This document shows positions 38,398 to 50,968 of a DNA stretch of 64,000 nt, piece by piece. Position numbers and translations under genes: made by a program. Every line of letters begins with the position of its first letter. The first letter of the stretch is position 1. Below the pieces are notes generated by a model, which was not told the DNA's origin, did not search any database, and was given only the letters and a program-made list of their open reading frames with translations. Origin of the DNA: Salinibacterium sp. NG253 (GTDB taxonomy: Bacteria > Actinomycetota > Actinomycetes > Actinomycetales > Microbacteriaceae); contig NZ_JADYWF010000001.1 of NCBI RefSeq assembly GCF_015864945.1, positions 1,240,378 through 1,304,377 of the forward strand, read 5' to 3'.

Positions 38398-39639
38398 CTA
38401 CTTGATCTGATCGAAAATCGCGAAGATCGGCATGTAGAGCGCGATAACCATGACACCGACGATTGCACCGATGACACCGATCATGAGCGGCTCGATAAGC
38501 GCCGTGAGCTGTTCAGTAGTCTTCTGAACCTCATCGTCGTAGAAGTCGGCGATCTTCGAGAGCATGACCTCCATCGAACCGGAGTCCTCACCCACGGCGA
38601 CCATCTGAGTCACCATCGAGGGGAACACGGTCTCTTTCGCCAAAGGTACCGACACCGACTGTCCTGAGCGGACAGCATCGGCGACGCGACGAAGCGATTC
38701 TTCAATGACGTAGTTTCCTGACGTCTCACCGACAATCGACAGCGCCTGAAGAATGGGAACACCCGCGCCGAGCATGGTTCCGAAGTTGCGAGTGAACCGT
38801 GAGATCGACACCTTGCGGAAAAGCGGGCCGAACACCGGCATCCGTAGCTTCCACGGGTCAACGAACTTGCGCACACGTTCGGTGTGCTTGTTCTTGCCCC
38901 ACCACACGCTGAAGACAATGCCTCCAATAAGGAGGATCGGCGCAACGATCACCATCGCATCCGACATCCACACCAGAATCTGGGTAAGAAGCGGAAGCTC
39001 ACCACCGAGGTCGGCGAACATCTCCTCGAACACCGGAACGATGAAGAGCAGCATGCCGACGACAGCGGCAATCGCCATGATGAGCACGACAACTGGATAG
39101 GTCAGCGCCGACTTGATTGTTCCCCGGAGCTTGACCTCGCCCTCGAAGTTGTTAGCGATCGATTCGAGCGCGTTATCGAGGAACCCGCCGGTTTCACCCG
39201 CGCGAACGAGGTGGATCATGATCGGCGGGAAGACAGTGCCATGCTTCGCGAATGCGTCTGAGAGCGTGCCACCGGTTTCAACGTCCTGGCGAATCTCTGC
39301 CAAGGCTTTCGCTAGCGTCGGGTTCTCCGTTTGCTCCGACAGGATGACCAAGGCGCGGATCAAAGAAAGACCCGAGGAGATCATCGTCGACATCTGACGG
39401 CTCATCACCGCGAGGTCATCAAGTCCAACACCCTTTTGCAGGAAGGAGATGTTGATCTCCTTGTTCAGCCCAGTGCCGGAACCAGCCTCCGTTACCGAAA
39501 TAGGGCTAATTTCCATCGAGCGTAGCCGCGTGAGGACTGCATTCTCACTCGACGCGTCTATGCGACCTTTGACAATCTTTCCCGAATGATCACGGGCCTT
39601 GTATTCGTAGGACTTAGTGGTTGATGTTGTCGCGGCCAT
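38398..39639 (-). CDS. pilC: Type IV pilus inner-membrane platform protein PilC
   Basis: A 413-residue GspF/PilC protein with the two repeated GspF domains. The first holds LDDLAVMSRQMSTMISSGL and the second RFTRNFGTMLGAGVPILQAL. Three hydrophobic segments lie at about 175-200, 225-250 and 380-405. It couples PilB/PilT ATPases to pilin insertion. Its ATG at 39639 overlaps the pilT stop by one base, so the motor genes form one unit. Normal length for the family. Confidence 0.95.
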   Translation of the reverse strand: MAATTSTTKSYEYKARDHSGKIVKGRIDASSENAVLTRLRSMEISPISVTEAGSGTGLNKEINISFLQKGVGLDDLAVMSRQMSTMISSGLSLIRALVILSEQTENPTLAKALAEIRQDVETGGTLSDAFAKHGTVFPPIMIHLVRAGETGGFLDNALESIANNFEGEVKLRGTIKSALTYPVVVLIMAIAAVVGMLLFIVPVFEEMFADLGGELPLLTQILVWMSDAMVIVAPILLIGGIVFSVWWGKNKHTERVRKFVDPWKLRMPVFGPLFRKVSISRFTRNFGTMLGAGVPILQALSIVGETSGNYVIEESLRRVADAVRSGQSVSVPLAKETVFPSMVTQMVAVGEDSGSMEVMLSKIADFYDDEVQKTTEQLTALIEPLMIGVIGAIVGVMVIALYMPIFAIFDQIK

Positions 39640-41669
39640 TATCTCGGTACTCCCGTTGAGTTGTCGCTCATCAAGCGATGCATGCCCTCAGGGTCATGCG
39701 ACTTCGCCAGCGCGGCTTCTTCGGTAATCGCTCCCGATTTGGCGAGGCCAGCAAGGTGCTGGTCCATCGTGTGCATTCCTCCACCGCGACCGGCTTGCAT
39801 CGCTGAAGGAATCTGGTAGATCTTGCCCTCACGAATGAGGTTTCCGATAGCCGGAGTCATGGTGAGAACTTCGGTGGCCGCTACACGGCCCTTTCCGCTG
39901 GCGCGACGCACCAGTGTCTGACAGACGATGCCTTGAAGCACAGCCGCGAGCTGGGTACGAACCTGGCCCTGCTGGTGGGGCGGGAACACGTCGATGATGC
40001 GGTCAACGGTTTGAGCGGCATCCTGCGTGTGCAGGGTTGCGAACACAAGGTGACCGGTTTCCGCTGCAGTAAGCGCGATAGAGATCGTCTCGAGGTCTCG
40101 AAGCTCACCAATCAGGATGACATCGGGGTCTTGACGCAGAACGTGCTTCAGCGCTGCGGTAAACGAGTGAGTATCGCGGCCAACTTCACGCTGGTTAACG
40201 AGTGACTTCTGGTTGCCGTGCAAGAACTCAATCGGGTCTTCGACCGTCACAATGTGGTCGGCACGCGTGCGGTTGACGAGGTCGATCAGTGCGGCGAGCG
40301 TTGTCGACTTTCCCGAACCGGTCGGCCCGGTTACGAGAACGAGTCCACGCGGAAGGCCAGCGAACTTTCCGACCGATTCCTGAATTCCGAGGTCTTTAAG
40401 CTGCTTGATCTCGGTCGGAATGATTCGGAAGGCAGCGCCAAGGTTTCCACGATCCATGTAGAAGTTCACACGGAAACGAGCCGCTTCAGAGAGTTCGAAT
40501 GCAAAGTCGAGCTCAAGCACTTCAAGAAATTGTTCTTCTTGTTTCTGGTCGAGGATGCTGAACAGTGCGTTTCGGGTACGCTCCTTGTCCCACTCCCCCA
40601 TTCCCTTCAGCGGCTGCAGCCCACCATCCACGCGGATCATGGGAACAGCGCCCGAGGAAATGTGGAGGTCAGACGCACCGGTGTACACAACCTCTTTGAG
40701 CGCATCGAGCAGCTCAGGGTTGGAGCCTTCGCGTGCCGTGAGTTCCATGTCGGGGCGCGCTTCGCGAGCCTCTTCAACGATCTCAGGAACCGAGAGAAGC
40801 TGTGACTCCCGCGAAGGCGTTGGCTCGGCAGCACCGAAGCCACTCGTGAAGCTCAAAAGCCCCTCGTCCACTCCGGGCGGCGGGAAGTTCAGCGAGTCGT
40901 CAGCCTCGGGCGCGATGTCTGGAAGATCCAGAAGCCCTCCCTCAGCAGCAGCCGACGGTGGCGGGAAGGCCATCGTGGGCGGGTCCATCGGAACCTCGTT
41001 CAGCACTTCGGTGGGGCTGTCGCCGGCATCCGACGCATCCTCCGTGAAATATGGAACCTCTGCGGCCGTCGGTGACGGAGCAGGTGCCGCAGGCGGCGCT
41101 TCAGCAACAGGTGGAGCTTCCGGCGCTGGCATCGATGCACCAGCGGCCGACGTTGCAGCCGAGGTCTGAGACATCGCGCCGGCGGCGGCCTGGCGGAACA
41201 GTTCATCGAGCGAATCGATCGAAGTGACCGGTTCGGTAGCCATGCGGCGTGCGCGACGCCCACCCTCGGCAGCGGCATCCGCTGACGGCGTAGCGGCGGG
41301 CTCAGCCGGAGCCTGCGCTGCAGGTGCAGGTGCAGGTGCAGGTGAGGTTGGCGGTGCGGGAGGTGCCGAAGCGGCAGAAGTGTCGGTGCTATTGATCGAG
41401 CCAGACGGTGGTGGAATCGTCGGAAGCGGCGATGCCGGCACCGTTGCGGCGGAAGCCGACGGCGCAGCACCCGTTTGTGCCCACTCGGGGAACGCCGACG
41501 ACGATGCTGCTGACGCCTGCGGGCTGCCAACACCAGGAACGCTCGTTCCCGGCGTGGGCGGTGGAGCATCCGAAGGGACGCTCTGAGCCGACGGCGCGCT
41601 CTGCCCCTTCGGTGTGAACAAACTTTCGTCTACCGATTGCGACGGGATGTCGTAAATCCGCTTAGCCAT
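39639..41669 (-). CDS. pilT: PilT-type retraction ATPase with ~315-residue disordered N-terminus
   Basis: A 676-residue protein, about twice the usual PilT length (~350). Residues ~318-676 are a complete PilT: ASDLHISSGAVPMIRVDG, Walker A GPTGSGKSTT near residue 447, Asp/His boxes, Walker B-like VILIGELRDLETI, and the AIRNLIRE-like AIGNLIREGKIYQ motif near the end. Residues 1-~315 are Ala/Pro/Ser/Glu-rich low complexity (PPAPPTSPAPAPAPAAQAP) with few hydrophobic patches. The frame is continuous and in good codon use, so this is a real fusion or tail, not a mis-start. It lies between pilB and pilC. Confidence 0.93.
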   Translation of the reverse strand: MAKRIYDIPSQSVDESLFTPKGQSAPSAQSVPSDAPPPTPGTSVPGVGSPQASAASSSAFPEWAQTGAAPSASAATVPASPLPTIPPPSGSINSTDTSAASAPPAPPTSPAPAPAPAAQAPAEPAATPSADAAAEGGRRARRMATEPVTSIDSLDELFRQAAAGAMSQTSAATSAAGASMPAPEAPPVAEAPPAAPAPSPTAAEVPYFTEDASDAGDSPTEVLNEVPMDPPTMAFPPPSAAAEGGLLDLPDIAPEADDSLNFPPPGVDEGLLSFTSGFGAAEPTPSRESQLLSVPEIVEEAREARPDMELTAREGSNPELLDALKEVVYTGASDLHISSGAVPMIRVDGGLQPLKGMGEWDKERTRNALFSILDQKQEEQFLEVLELDFAFELSEAARFRVNFYMDRGNLGAAFRIIPTEIKQLKDLGIQESVGKFAGLPRGLVLVTGPTGSGKSTTLAALIDLVNRTRADHIVTVEDPIEFLHGNQKSLVNQREVGRDTHSFTAALKHVLRQDPDVILIGELRDLETISIALTAAETGHLVFATLHTQDAAQTVDRIIDVFPPHQQGQVRTQLAAVLQGIVCQTLVRRASGKGRVAATEVLTMTPAIGNLIREGKIYQIPSAMQAGRGGGMHTMDQHLAGLAKSGAITEEAALAKSHDPEGMHRLMSDNSTGVPR

Positions 41670-41690
41670 AATTCCCCCAGATACTTCGTC

Positions 41691-43364
41691 TTATGCGACG
41701 ACGCGCAAAATCTCTTCGATGGACGTCAAGCCCAGCTGAGCCTTAGCCCAACCGTCCATGCGCAGAGTGCGCATCCCCTGCTCGATCGCGACGCGGCTGA
41801 TCTCCGCGCTTGACGAACGAGCAACAGCAAGACGTTCGATCTCTTCGGACACTGCCATCACTTCGTGCAGTGCAATTCGACCGCGGTATCCCGTCTTGGA
41901 ACACACGGTGCACCCGACAGGTGCGTACAGGGTCGGCATCGGACCTTCTGGGTTGAAGCCGACCTTCAAGTTCACGAGATCCTGCGGGTTGTGAGCCGCA
42001 GGCTGCTTGCATCGATCGCAGAGGCGTCGCGCAAGTCGCTGAGCGACGACACAGTCGATGGCCGAACCGACCAAGAATGGCTCAATGTCCATCTCGATCA
42101 ATCGGGTGATAGCGGCAGGTGCGCCGTTGGTGTGCAGAGTGCTCAACACGAGGTGACCGGTGAGAGCGGCTTCGATCGCAATCTGCGCCGTCTCTTGGTC
42201 TCGGATCTCACCGATGAGAACGACATCCGGGTCAGAACGCAGAATCGAGCGCAGCGCACTCGCGAACGTGAGCCCCGCCTTCGGGTTGACCTGCACCTGG
42301 TTGATGCCCGCCATGCGGTACTCCACCGGGTCTTCAACCGTGATGACGTTGATCTCCGGGCGAGCAACGGCATTAAGGGTGGTGTACAGCGTGGTCGACT
42401 TACCGGAACCCGTAGGACCCGTAACGAGGATCATGCCGTACGGCTTCGTGTACGCCTCTTTGAAGATCGCGGCGTTGTGCTCAAGCAAGTACAGCTGGCT
42501 TAGATCGAGCGTCGTGTTCGAGTTGTCGAGAATACGCATAACGACTTTTTCGCCGTACACGGTCGGCAGAGTTGCGACACGAAGGTCAATCTTCTTCTGA
42601 CCATGGATGACCGAAATACGACCATCCTGAGGCTTACGTCGCTCAGCAATGTCCATTTCGGCCATGATCTTCAGGCGCGAGATCACACCGTTCTGGATCT
42701 GACGCGGAGCCCGCTGCATTTCGTGCAGAACACCGTCGATACGGTAGCGAACACCGAGGTCATGCTCACCGGGCTCGATGTGAATATCCGAAGCCTTATC
42801 CTGGATGCCTTGGCTGATCAGCAAGTTCACGAAGCGAACGATAGGTGCGTCGTCTTCGGTCGGCTCATTGTTGTTCGAGGCAAGCGCGACATCCGTGGAG
42901 GTCGCTTCTTGCTCGAGTTCACTGGAAAGGCTCGAGAGTTCACCGTCAGCGCGGTGGAACCGGTCGAGGGCTGCTTGGAGGTCGCTGCGCTCAGCAACGA
43001 CGGTGCGCACTTGGCGACCGGTGGCTGCACGAATGTCATCGAGGGCGAAGATGTTGCCGGGGTCGACCATGGCGAGCACGAGGTATCCCTCGCTGAACGC
43101 GATCGGCAAAACCTCGTGGCGGCGGCAAATCGAGGCCGGTGCAAGCGCAACAGCTTGGTGGTCAACCGCGAAGTCAACGAGCTCAACGAACGGCACTCCA
43201 GCCTGCGCAGCACGCGCGGACGCGAGTTGTGCCGGCGAAATTGTTCCGCTGTCGAGTAGATTTCTGACGAGGGCTTCCTCATCAGAGTGCGAAGTTCCTA
43301 CAGAATCAATGCTCTCAATCGGCATCATTCCGCGAAGAATCAATACTTCAGCAAGTGTTGTCAC
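41691..43364 (-). CDS. pilB: Type IV pilus extension ATPase PilB
   Basis: A 557-residue GspE/PilB ATPase. An N-terminal MshEN-type domain (~20-150, LDSGTISPAQLASARAAQAG; PASICRRHEVLPIAF) precedes the motor. Motor motifs are SDIHIEPGEHDLGVRYRIDG, Walker A GPTGSGKSTTLY near residue 315, Walker B VVLIGEIRDQETAQ, the His box STLHTNGA, and the zinc tetracysteine CDRCK...CTVC. It powers pilin polymerisation. The start is GTG 43364 with GGGGGAGG upstream. It is the first gene of pilB-pilT-pilC. Confidence 0.95.
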   Translation of the reverse strand: MTTLAEVLILRGMMPIESIDSVGTSHSDEEALVRNLLDSGTISPAQLASARAAQAGVPFVELVDFAVDHQAVALAPASICRRHEVLPIAFSEGYLVLAMVDPGNIFALDDIRAATGRQVRTVVAERSDLQAALDRFHRADGELSSLSSELEQEATSTDVALASNNNEPTEDDAPIVRFVNLLISQGIQDKASDIHIEPGEHDLGVRYRIDGVLHEMQRAPRQIQNGVISRLKIMAEMDIAERRKPQDGRISVIHGQKKIDLRVATLPTVYGEKVVMRILDNSNTTLDLSQLYLLEHNAAIFKEAYTKPYGMILVTGPTGSGKSTTLYTTLNAVARPEINVITVEDPVEYRMAGINQVQVNPKAGLTFASALRSILRSDPDVVLIGEIRDQETAQIAIEAALTGHLVLSTLHTNGAPAAITRLIEMDIEPFLVGSAIDCVVAQRLARRLCDRCKQPAAHNPQDLVNLKVGFNPEGPMPTLYAPVGCTVCSKTGYRGRIALHEVMAVSEEIERLAVARSSSAEISRVAIEQGMRTLRMDGWAKAQLGLTSIEEILRVVA

Positions 43365-43456
43365 GCGTGCCTCCCCCCAAGGTCCTAGCGGAGTCCAACG
43401 CTAATCGACTCACATCTGCACCACTAGCCCCACTTGTGAGGGGTAGTCAGGACGTT

Positions 43457-43903
43457 TCAGGAAGCCCATTCGCCGCGAGTCGCAGCATTAAGTGCCAAAT
43501 TGATGTTTTTTTCGACGTAAACGGCCAATCGCGGCAACGCGCATTCAGTCATGACATCGGCAATATCTTGCGCGTGACGATGAGCACACGCCTGCACAGT
43601 GGACCGCGCCGCTGCCACGCACGTCGGACACGGCTTGGTGGAACGCGCATCCGTGCCGGGGCAGTGTCGCTCTTCATGCAACGAGACAGCAAGTTGGAAC
43701 GTCACAACTTCCAGTGTTTCCACAAACGAGTGGATGAGGTCGTGCGGCCACTGACCGCGGCGATCAACAGCGGCGAATTCAGATTCGCGGCACGTGACAC
43801 AACCAGCTTCGGTTCCGGGAGCGGGGCTGCGCCATTCGGAGACCATGCGATACCAGCGGTGAAGAGAGCAGTCGATCAGATCGTTAACGGCGTGACGATT
43901 CAC
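43457..43903 (-). CDS. Hypothetical Cys/His-rich protein upstream of pilB
   Basis: A 148-residue soluble protein that I do not recognise. It has clustered possible metal ligands: CVTCRES (CxxC, ~35-38), HEERHCPG (~77-82) and PCPTC (CxxC, ~91-95), then CAHRHAQD (~106). Together they could bind one or two zinc ions. Codon use matches the neighbours, and a GTG start (43903) has GAGGG upstream. It is 92 bp upstream of pilB on the same strand and divergent from the two-component genes. It may be a pilus regulator or an unrelated protein. Confidence 0.65.
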   Translation of the reverse strand: MNRHAVNDLIDCSLHRWYRMVSEWRSPAPGTEAGCVTCRESEFAAVDRRGQWPHDLIHSFVETLEVVTFQLAVSLHEERHCPGTDARSTKPCPTCVAAARSTVQACAHRHAQDIADVMTECALPRLAVYVEKNINLALNAATRGEWAS

Positions 43904-43969
43904 AAGCCCTCTGCCCCCTAAGTAGTCGTACGAGTTGATCGTGTCACTGGGTGCCCACTTCTAACAGTC

Positions 43970-43999
43970 GTCATTATCAATGACACCCGTTTGGGGGAC
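43970..43999. promoter_or_regulatory. Palindrome and shared CCCGTTTGGGGGAC box before the response regulator
   Basis: GTCATT-ATC-AATGAC (43970-43984) is a perfect inverted repeat in the 180-bp divergent gap. It is followed at once by CCCGTTTGGGGGAC (43986-43999), whose reverse complement GTCCCCCAAACGGG recurs exactly at 56771-56784. Both are ~85 bp before the chosen response-regulator start. They are operator candidates for autoregulation; no binding protein is proven. Confidence 0.5.
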
Positions 44000-44083
44000 A
44001 GACAGAAAGTTCCGGTAGATTTGTCTGTGGTAACTGCAATCCTTTGCCAACAACACGCCTACCCCGATCCGAACGAGGCACCA

Positions 44084-44746
44084 TTGACAACGCAGGACCA
44101 ACCACCACGCTCCTACCGAGTGGCACACGTGGACGACCACGAAACTGTGCAACTCGGCTTCGCGTCGTTGCTCGGCCACTGCCCTGACATCACCCTCCTT
44201 GCCTCAGCGTCGAGCGTGAGCGACCTCGAATCCGTGGTGAACCTCCTCGACCTCGTCGTTCTTGACGTGCGCCTCTCGGACGGCAGCACCGTCGAACAGA
44301 ACGTCGCGTGGCTGCGCGAGCGCGGGCTCAATGTCTTGGTGTTCACCGCGGCAGACAACGCCTCCGAGGTGCGGGCGGCGTCCCGGGCAGGCGTGCTCGG
44401 CATTGTGCGCAAATCAGAAGCACGCGACGTCATCGTCGATGCTGTGCGCGAAGCAGCGTTGGGCAATCCTGTGGTCACCACCGACTGGGCTGCCGCGCTC
44501 GACTCCGACCCCGAGCTATCGGCAGCCGGATTGAGCCCGAAGGAACAAGAGGTGCTCGCTCACTACGCCTCAGGCGATAAGTCTGTTGCGGTCGCCCACC
44601 GCGCTGGACTCTCCACCAGCACCGTTGCCGAGTATGTGCGCCGCATCCGCCACAAATATGCGATGGCCGGGCGCCCCGCCCACACCAAAGTCGACCTCTA
44701 CAAGCGCGCGGTCGAAGACGGCATCCTCCCTCCTCCCAGTTCATGA
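44084..44746 (+). CDS. NarL/LuxR-type response regulator
   Basis: A 220-residue two-domain regulator. The receiver domain (~10-125) has the acidic pair VDDH (Asp17/18), phosphoacceptor Asp61 (VVLDVRLSDG), Thr88 (VFTAA) and Lys110 (IVRKSE). The LuxR HTH (~148-210) reads LSPKEQEVLAHYASGDKS and STSTVAEYVRRIRHKY. I chose TTG 44084 with GAGG upstream; earlier in-frame starts would run over the palindrome. It overlaps the kinase by 4 nt. Targets are unknown; the divergent pilus cluster is the obvious candidate. Confidence 0.88.
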   Translation: MTTQDQPPRSYRVAHVDDHETVQLGFASLLGHCPDITLLASASSVSDLESVVNLLDLVVLDVRLSDGSTVEQNVAWLRERGLNVLVFTAADNASEVRAASRAGVLGIVRKSEARDVIVDAVREAALGNPVVTTDWAAALDSDPELSAAGLSPKEQEVLAHYASGDKSVAVAHRAGLSTSTVAEYVRRIRHKYAMAGRPAHTKVDLYKRAVEDGILPPPSS

Positions 44747-45960
44747 GGAAGGGCCGCAGCGTGATCAGCCCCATCAAGACGCCGCCCGGTTCCGAAGGGG
44801 CAGAACTCGGGGTTGTCCGGAGCATGACAACCGTGCTGGCGGCGGCAACCCTCTTCTTCTTGGCGCTCACCGCTAGTTCGTTCTTCGATCAGGCGCAGTA
44901 TTCCTATCCCTATTGGCAACTCGTCGCCGGCATTGCCGTCTTCGGAACTCCCCTAGTGATGGTGGCCGTCGCGCCGTGGAGTTCCTTGCACCAGCTTCGC
45001 ATTCTCCATGGGGCATATGCCGTCATCTTCACGATCGCGGTGCTGAGTTGGGTGCCCGCTTTCATCAACGGCCCCATGCCCGGTGAGATGGCCCCCTGGA
45101 CCGTCGGCCTGACTGCGCTCGGCACCGTACCCGCGGCGATAGCCTGGCGTCCGGTCGCAGCGTGGGCCTTTTTGCTCGGTAATTCCTTTGCGATCACGCC
45201 CATTCGTATCCTTGCTGATGGTGGCGCCGACGTCTCGCTCGCCGTGCAATTCGCGTTCTTCACCATCACGGTGTGTGCCGCATTCACCGCGGTGGCTACC
45301 GTGGCGATGGGCGCTGGACGTGAAGTGGATGCCGCAACGGCCGCCGCTCGCACGTCCACCATGCGTGCCGCAGCCCTCACCGCGCGTGGAGAGGAGCAAG
45401 CTCACCTCGACGCGCTCGTGCATGACGAAGTGATCGCCACAATCTTTGCCGCGGCCGGCGCTGGTCGCAGCGATTCCTCCTCCACCCGACTTCAGGCGGC
45501 CCGCACCATCGCCCGCCTGAGAGAGCTCAAAGACGCGACCGCAAGTGTCCCCGAGCTCATCCATGTCGACTACCTGATCCAGGGCCTTACGACATCCATC
45601 AATGAGACGACGGATGCCGCCACCTTCACTGTCGAGGGCACCCGACGAAAGCCGCTCCCGTCGTCGATCGCAAGTGCGCTCATCGAAGCCACCGTCGAAG
45701 CCTTGCGCAATAGCGTGGTGCATGCGGCTGCCACTGTCGAGCCCATCAGCCGCGACGTGCTCTTGCGGCTCGCTACCGACCGGGTAGAAATATCGGTGAC
45801 TGACAATGGGCAAGGATTCGATCCACAGAGTGTTCCCGCGAACCGGCTTGGCATTGTGGTCAGCATTCTCGGCCGGGTGCAGGCACTTTCCGGCGCCTAC
45901 GCCACCGTGGAGTCACAACCCGGCAAGGGAACGTGCGTGACTGTGGGGTGGACCGAATGA
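44743..45960 (+). CDS. Sensor histidine kinase
   Basis: A 405-residue membrane histidine kinase. About five or six hydrophobic segments lie in residues ~28-190 with short loops and no large extracellular domain. The phosphoacceptor is probably His227 in DALVHDEVIATI, which resembles the HisKA_3 LHD motif. The ATPase domain has an N-box (EATVEALRNSVVHA), DNGQGFDP and GIVVSILGRVQAL glycine boxes. It starts with ATGA overlap on the response regulator and ends in ATGA overlap with the next gene. It should phosphorylate the adjacent LuxR-type regulator. Confidence 0.88.
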   Translation: MRKGRSVISPIKTPPGSEGAELGVVRSMTTVLAAATLFFLALTASSFFDQAQYSYPYWQLVAGIAVFGTPLVMVAVAPWSSLHQLRILHGAYAVIFTIAVLSWVPAFINGPMPGEMAPWTVGLTALGTVPAAIAWRPVAAWAFLLGNSFAITPIRILADGGADVSLAVQFAFFTITVCAAFTAVATVAMGAGREVDAATAAARTSTMRAAALTARGEEQAHLDALVHDEVIATIFAAAGAGRSDSSSTRLQAARTIARLRELKDATASVPELIHVDYLIQGLTTSINETTDAATFTVEGTRRKPLPSSIASALIEATVEALRNSVVHAAATVEPISRDVLLRLATDRVEISVTDNGQGFDPQSVPANRLGIVVSILGRVQALSGAYATVESQPGKGTCVTVGWTE

Positions 45961-46955
45961 AACAAGATGCCACTCAATCTCGACGCCTTGAGCTGCCCCA
46001 AATAACCGGTCGTGGTGCCCATCTATTGATCTGGATCTACTTCGTCACGATGTCGTCGCTCGCACTGCTCTCACTGGATGACGTGCGATCCCCTGTGCCG
46101 GTCTATATCTCCATCGGGCTGTTTGCCACCATCTGGTTCGTCCTCACACGAGACACTCAACCACGGGTGGGCACCGGAGTGAGCGTGTACGTCATCGTCG
46201 CCAGCGTTGCCGCTTCCGCCGTCTCCTCCGACAACGCCATCACGGGAGGGTTCTCGCAGTGGTACGTCGGCGCCGGAGCCATCGCAATGTTCTACCTCAG
46301 CTTGCGCCGCCGTGACCTTCTCGCATGGATCGGATTCGCCGCAATCGGCACGACCGTCATCATGTGGGGCTTCACAACGGACGACCGGCTCCTCGAAGCA
46401 ATTGTGCTCGTTGCGCGCCAAGCACCCTTCGTGCTGGTCGGCTCGCTTTTCTCTCTGGGCATGCGCCGCACCAGCCAGCGTTTGGACGGCATCCATGAGG
46501 CTGAGACGGCACGCGCCGCCGCAGAAGCTGCGGCGCTCGCTCGCACAGCAGAACGTTCCCGCCGGCTTGTTGCCCTTGACTCAGCCGTGGGGCCCCAGCT
46601 GCAACGCATAGCGGATGGAGTTGAGTTGACGACGGCGGAACGCGACGAACTGCTCATTGCTGAAGCTCGCTTACGAGATAGTTTGCGCGCCCGCCAGCTC
46701 GACCTGCCCGAGATTGTGGCCGCAGTGCAGCGCACCCGGCGACGAGGAATCTCGGTGGTGCTGCTCGATGACCGCTACCCTCTACCGCTGCCCTACGGCA
46801 CTCTGCCGATCATCACCGAAGCCGCGGTGCGCATCCTTGACTCCGCCAACACCGGCGCAGTCACGATCCGTTTACTGCCCGCCGGCCGGCCGCTGCTGGC
46901 CACACTCGTGGCGGATGACGATGAGTACTCCCGCATCGAAATTCCGTCGCTCTAG
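45957..46955 (+). CDS. Kinase-like membrane protein lacking an ATPase domain
   Basis: A 332-residue protein starting at ATG 45957 in a 4-nt overlap with the kinase. About five hydrophobic segments (~20-165) mirror the kinase's membrane part. A coiled coil follows (~180-215, ETARAAAEAAALARTAERSR), then LVALDSAVGPQLQRIADG where a kinase would have its DHp helix, but with no histidine. No N-box or glycine boxes are seen; the C-terminal ~90 residues (SVVLLDDRYPLPLPYGTLPI) look like a degenerate GHKL domain. Perhaps a co-sensor or modulator of the neighbouring kinase. Confidence 0.75.
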   Translation: MKQDATQSRRLELPQITGRGAHLLIWIYFVTMSSLALLSLDDVRSPVPVYISIGLFATIWFVLTRDTQPRVGTGVSVYVIVASVAASAVSSDNAITGGFSQWYVGAGAIAMFYLSLRRRDLLAWIGFAAIGTTVIMWGFTTDDRLLEAIVLVARQAPFVLVGSLFSLGMRRTSQRLDGIHEAETARAAAEAAALARTAERSRRLVALDSAVGPQLQRIADGVELTTAERDELLIAEARLRDSLRARQLDLPEIVAAVQRTRRRGISVVLLDDRYPLPLPYGTLPIITEAAVRILDSANTGAVTIRLLPAGRPLLATLVADDDEYSRIEIPSL

Positions 46956-46971
46956 CGGCCAACCTCAGTCG

Positions 46972-47034
46972 CACGACAAAGGGCCCCCGTCGCGATGACG
47001 AGGGCCCTTCGTGGTATCACCCGGAGGTGATGCC
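46972..47034. terminator. Bidirectional terminator between the sensory unit and rpoC
   Basis: ACGACAAAGGGCCC...GGGCCCTTCGT (46972-47013) is a long GC stem flanked by A- and T-rich ends. Next to it GGTATCACC-CGGA-GGTGATGCC (47013-47034) forms a second hairpin directly after the rpoC stop. Together they can end both convergent transcripts. Confidence 0.85.
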
Positions 47035-47042
47035 GAGACTAC

Positions 47043-50924
<3,882 letters not shown>

Positions 50925-50968
50925 TTTATCTTCTCTCTTCGAAAGTTCTGCAGTCGTGGTCGGTCGAG

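Noticed and set aside
41224-41586. Gly/Ala-rich plus-strand frame opposite the PilT extension
   Set aside because: It is the complement of Pro/Ala-rich coding sequence and has no independent signals.
43991-44083. Longer response-regulator start at TTG 43991
   Set aside because: The extra 31 residues do not resemble a receiver domain, and the start would overlap the C-rich box; the 44084 start has a ribosome site.
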